64,000 nt of DNA from Rutidosis leptorrhynchoides (taxonomy: Eukaryota; Streptophyta; Magnoliopsida; Asterales; Asteraceae): the NCBI RefSeq assembly GCF_046630445.1, contig NC_092338.1, forward strand, positions 150,460,501 to 150,524,500, written 5' to 3'. Position 1 is the stretch's first letter. Every line of letters starts with the position of its first letter. Below the pieces are notes generated by a model, which had not been told where the DNA came from, searched no databases, and saw only the letters and a list, made by a program, of their open reading frames with translations. A program made the translations under genes and the position numbers. This document shows, in pieces, positions 61,006 through 64,000 of this stretch.

Positions 61006-64000
61006 ACTGGTATTAGAGCATAGTCTAAGGGAATTAGGTGACCTTGGAGTAGGTGCCTAGTCTTAGACTTATTGACAGTGGTGCATTATTTGCAGTACTT
61101 GTAGGAATACGGGTCGGATTGAGATTTGTTAGTGCCTTAGAGTAGGTGACTAACTAGGACTTGTGTTTGTCTAGAGTGTGATTATGTGGGGCCTTATTTC
61201 ATGTGTAAATTAGTGCCTTAGATAGCTAGTGCCTAATGTAAGTAGGCGAACTTGGACGTTGCTTTAGTGATAGTCACCTAGGTTGTAGGTTGACTTGTTG
61301 TTGCGATGTACTTGTGTACATTTATTATTATATTGTATATAGGTGTATATATATACAGGTATCTTTTTTTACGGTGTCCTAGGGACGAGTCTATTGGAAA
61401 GATTCGGAGGTTTGACGATTTTGAGTGATCAAGTTCGCGGTAAGGACTTTGGTCATTCGGGTACTAGGAGTTTTCGCGTGTTATTTGGTGTGAATGCCGC
61501 GTCAGTCCGGGTAAAGTACTTTGCGTGACCATGCGAAAATGGTAAGGTCCGCAATTGTAATAGTGACTGATCACCATTATTACAACCGTGTATCTTGACA
61601 CCAAGCATGACATGACAAGTACCGAGCAGAGGAAACGTGGCATGGTTGGGGTAGAATCGAGACGAGTTAGGAATCTTTTATTGGTTCCTAGGATATAGTG
61701 GTCTCGGGTGAAGTGCTTATTGTCACATTGGATTTGTTGTGAGTCAGAAATTGTTACGGTGGATTCGGTTAGTTAAGTGAGTGAGCCAACTCACGAGTTC
61801 GGTGCATATTTAGTCACCCTACGTAGTGGGTGCATTATTGAGATCGTCATTGGTTGTAGTTACCCATCGTAACTAGGATGACCGATTAGTGTTTATGTGT
61901 GTATGTCGAGGACTTGAATTCTGTAATGGAATGCGACAAGTCTAATGTTTGTAGTTTGGGGTTACACTCGGTAGAGTGTGTGGTTAGAGGATCATGTAAG
62001 GATTCTAGTTGTGAGTTGCCTTGGAATTGGCGAATCGAATAGTCTTAGGGTCATTAAACTCATGGGAGTGGGACCCGTAGAACGATGATTGCGTTAGCAT
62101 GTTAGCGTGTTGTGGATTATAGGGTAACATTCCTAACGGAATATCCCTCGTAGTGGTGGATGTGTCGATGTGTGGAAGGGTGTAAGACTTGGTGTTCCCG
62201 AGCATCTCCTTAGTGATAGAGGAAGGCCTTCATTTAGGCTATATCGTTTGGCCTTGTGGAATTCGCGGGTAGCACGTGATCGGTAGAAACCTTCGATAAG
62301 ATAATAAACCGTAAGGTTTTTCGGGTAGGTATGAGTTTGGGTCATTATTGTAGAGAGATGGGCGATATTGGGTGTATGAAACCCAAGGATCAAGTTTCTA
62401 AATCTCGATAGGTTGCGGTAGGAGTTGCATGACACTGCGTCAGGTGCCTCCTTATACCTGCTAGTGTAATGTTCAACTCCGGTGATGGTGTGATCACTTT
62501 GTGCTTAGGGAATCCGTGAGATATCCTTGGAAGCAGTGGAGATTACAGTAGTGATCGACGGGTGATAGTAATTCGACGGTTGCGAAAGTCAAAGATTAAG
62601 AGCATTGCGGTGAATACTTCTTATGAATTGACGGATGAGCGAATCTTGTTGCTCTTAAGTATGGATGGGTAAAGATTACCGGTGAGCCGGTGATGGACTT
62701 AATGGTTGGTTAGGCCAAAGGTTTTGATGAAGTGTTGATATTGTGGTCGATATAATTATTGCACCGGATTGGTCACTCTTCTCCATGATAGTAGCAATTA
62801 TTATTAAAGGTTCGTTGCGAGAAAGGTCGGGTGATCTCGACTGAGTTCGCAACTGATTAAGCGGAGTGGCATATGCCTAGTCGTAGAGGTGTATGTGAGA
62901 CTTTGGTGGAGTTCGCTTTGCGAACGGTGAAGGACTGTTATTTGTAATTGTGGTATGAAGGTGCGATGTTGTCGCGTGTACGACATCTCAACTGAAGGTG
63001 CATGTCGGCTCTGAGAGCCTAAAGTGAATTCGTGGTGACTTGGAGTATATGACCAACGATGAGGATGGTCATGTGTTTTGTGGAATGATAATTCCGCAGG
63101 ATGTTATCATCTTGGCGGTGAGAATGTGGAGCCAAATTCTAAGTGGGGGAGTTTTTACTGCCGCTTGAGGAAACTTCGGTGGTGTTATGTATAGTGAAAT
63201 GTCGGAGTGTACCGTGCTAAGCCTCAATAGGTATTCAGAGTTCCTAACGAGGAAGAGTGACGGGTTTTTGATGTTGACTCGAGATCGGGCATTACGATTG
63301 TGAGTTACAATTCTGGAATGTTATGCATGAAGGTTGTAATGATGGGATCGAAGGAAGTGTAAGACTTTCTATGTAAGGTGGTCGTTTAGTACCAATGTGC
63401 GGTATGAGACCAAATGTGATGTTTGAGATCCCGACGTGAGAGAATGAAGTTGTCGTTGTGGGTACTCTCATAGTGAAAATATGGGTTGTCTTGAAACTCA
63501 GATAGTATTATTGAATGGGTACGAGTTTGATGTCGCGAAGGATACTGTATTTTCCCTATCGGGAAACGTTTTCGTGGGAATTGTCAGTGGATTATTCCAC
63601 TTTATGGACGATTGTGAGGCGGAGAGTGTCGGTTCTGATTGTCTCACGTAGAGACACGCAGATGTGTTTGGTTGCGATAGTGTGTACCCTAGTGATGTGA
63701 CCCGTGGGTTACATTGAGATGTCGAGGCCATCCTTAACGGACGGTCTAGGTAGGAAGGTTCACCCGGCGTTGGTGAATATTTTGTGAGTCGTGTGGCGAA
63801 TTGCGGAAATTTTGTGATGATAATTCGCCATTTACGGGATTCTAGTATACGAAAAGTCTCCATGATAGTACTAGGAAGACGTCTTGTGTGGTTGTGTGGT
63901 AGGGTTTAGAGGAGGAGCCCTATGTCGAATGTTGATGTATTGTTCGGCACGTGGTGTATTATTGTCATTCTGGATTAATCCAGTGACGGATGGTCGTGCG
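61006..64000 (+). mobile_element. Interior of G2, no coding region visible, runs off the window
   Basis: About 3 kb downstream of the primer site. No plus-strand frame longer than about 60 codons exists, and I recognise no Gag, protease or RT motif. The 121-codon minus-strand frame at 63498-63863 has no recognisable content. The base composition is visibly richer in G than the surrounding AT-rich DNA. Either Gag-Pol is mutated beyond recognition here or this is a large non-autonomous derivative. The 3' LTR should lie right of the window. Confidence 0.5.
61008..61019 (+). promoter_or_regulatory. Primer-binding site of G2
   Basis: TGGTATTAGAGC, one base different from the usual TGGTATCAGAGC, two bases after the LTR. 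Confidence 0.8.

Overview
The window is plant nuclear DNA made almost entirely of transposable elements nested inside one another. Evidence for a plant: TTTAGGG telomere-type repeats (58436-58520), primer-binding sites matching plant initiator Met-tRNA (TGGTATCAGAGC), Ty3 chromovirus, Ty1/copia and CACTA (Tnp2/DUF4216) protein remains, and a plant-type F-box/Sel1-like gene. A eudicot is likely and the daisy family is my guess, but nothing here proves the family. No intact ordinary host gene was found.

Nesting, outermost to innermost. (1) A plus-strand Ty1/copia element survives as a gag fragment (about 8611-9348) and a protease/pre-integrase fragment (22907-about 23590). (2) Three Ty3-type LTR pieces adjoin or split it: LTR A (549-about 8605, the 3' LTR of an element whose body lies left of the window), solo LTR B (9350-22906), and minus-strand LTR C with its tail (about 23590-25399). 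(3) LTR A is split by T0 (1131-7635, minus) and LTR B by T1 (10775-22572, plus). (4) The tail behind LTR C is cut by a CACTA transposon whose left end is at 25400. Its minus-strand transposase gene spans 57797-42348. (5) The CACTA region carries an F-box pseudogene (28400-27730) and is itself split by G1 (31479-42173, a degenerate Tekay-like chromovirus, minus), by T2 (43124-54912, plus, with nearly identical LTRs), and on the right by the LTR of G2 (58522-61005), whose non-coding interior runs off the window. Target-site duplications fix the borders of T0 (GCATT), T1 (ACTCG), G1 (ATAAG) and T2 (AGTTA).

T0, T1 and T2 form one family: LTRs up to 3.6-3.9 kb, a Met-tRNA primer site, about 4 kb of interior, no reverse transcriptase or integrase, and one conserved small open reading frame of about 170 codons that I do not recognise. 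Their 3' end (TTTCGGGACGAAATTT, then a polypurine-like tract) resembles that of the chromovirus G1, so they are probably non-autonomous parasites of such elements. T2 also carries an antisense gene-like insert encoding a PB1-like domain. It sits exactly inside a short intron of the CACTA transposase gene.

The most unusual signals are the conserved orphan protein of the T family; seven hairpins in the G2 LTR (59919-60228) whose stems change in a compensating way while the loop stays fixed; tRNA-like (pol III A/B box) cassettes inside T-family LTRs; an internal copy of the polypurine tract; and a small hairpin followed by a CAGGTA motif shared by three LTR families.
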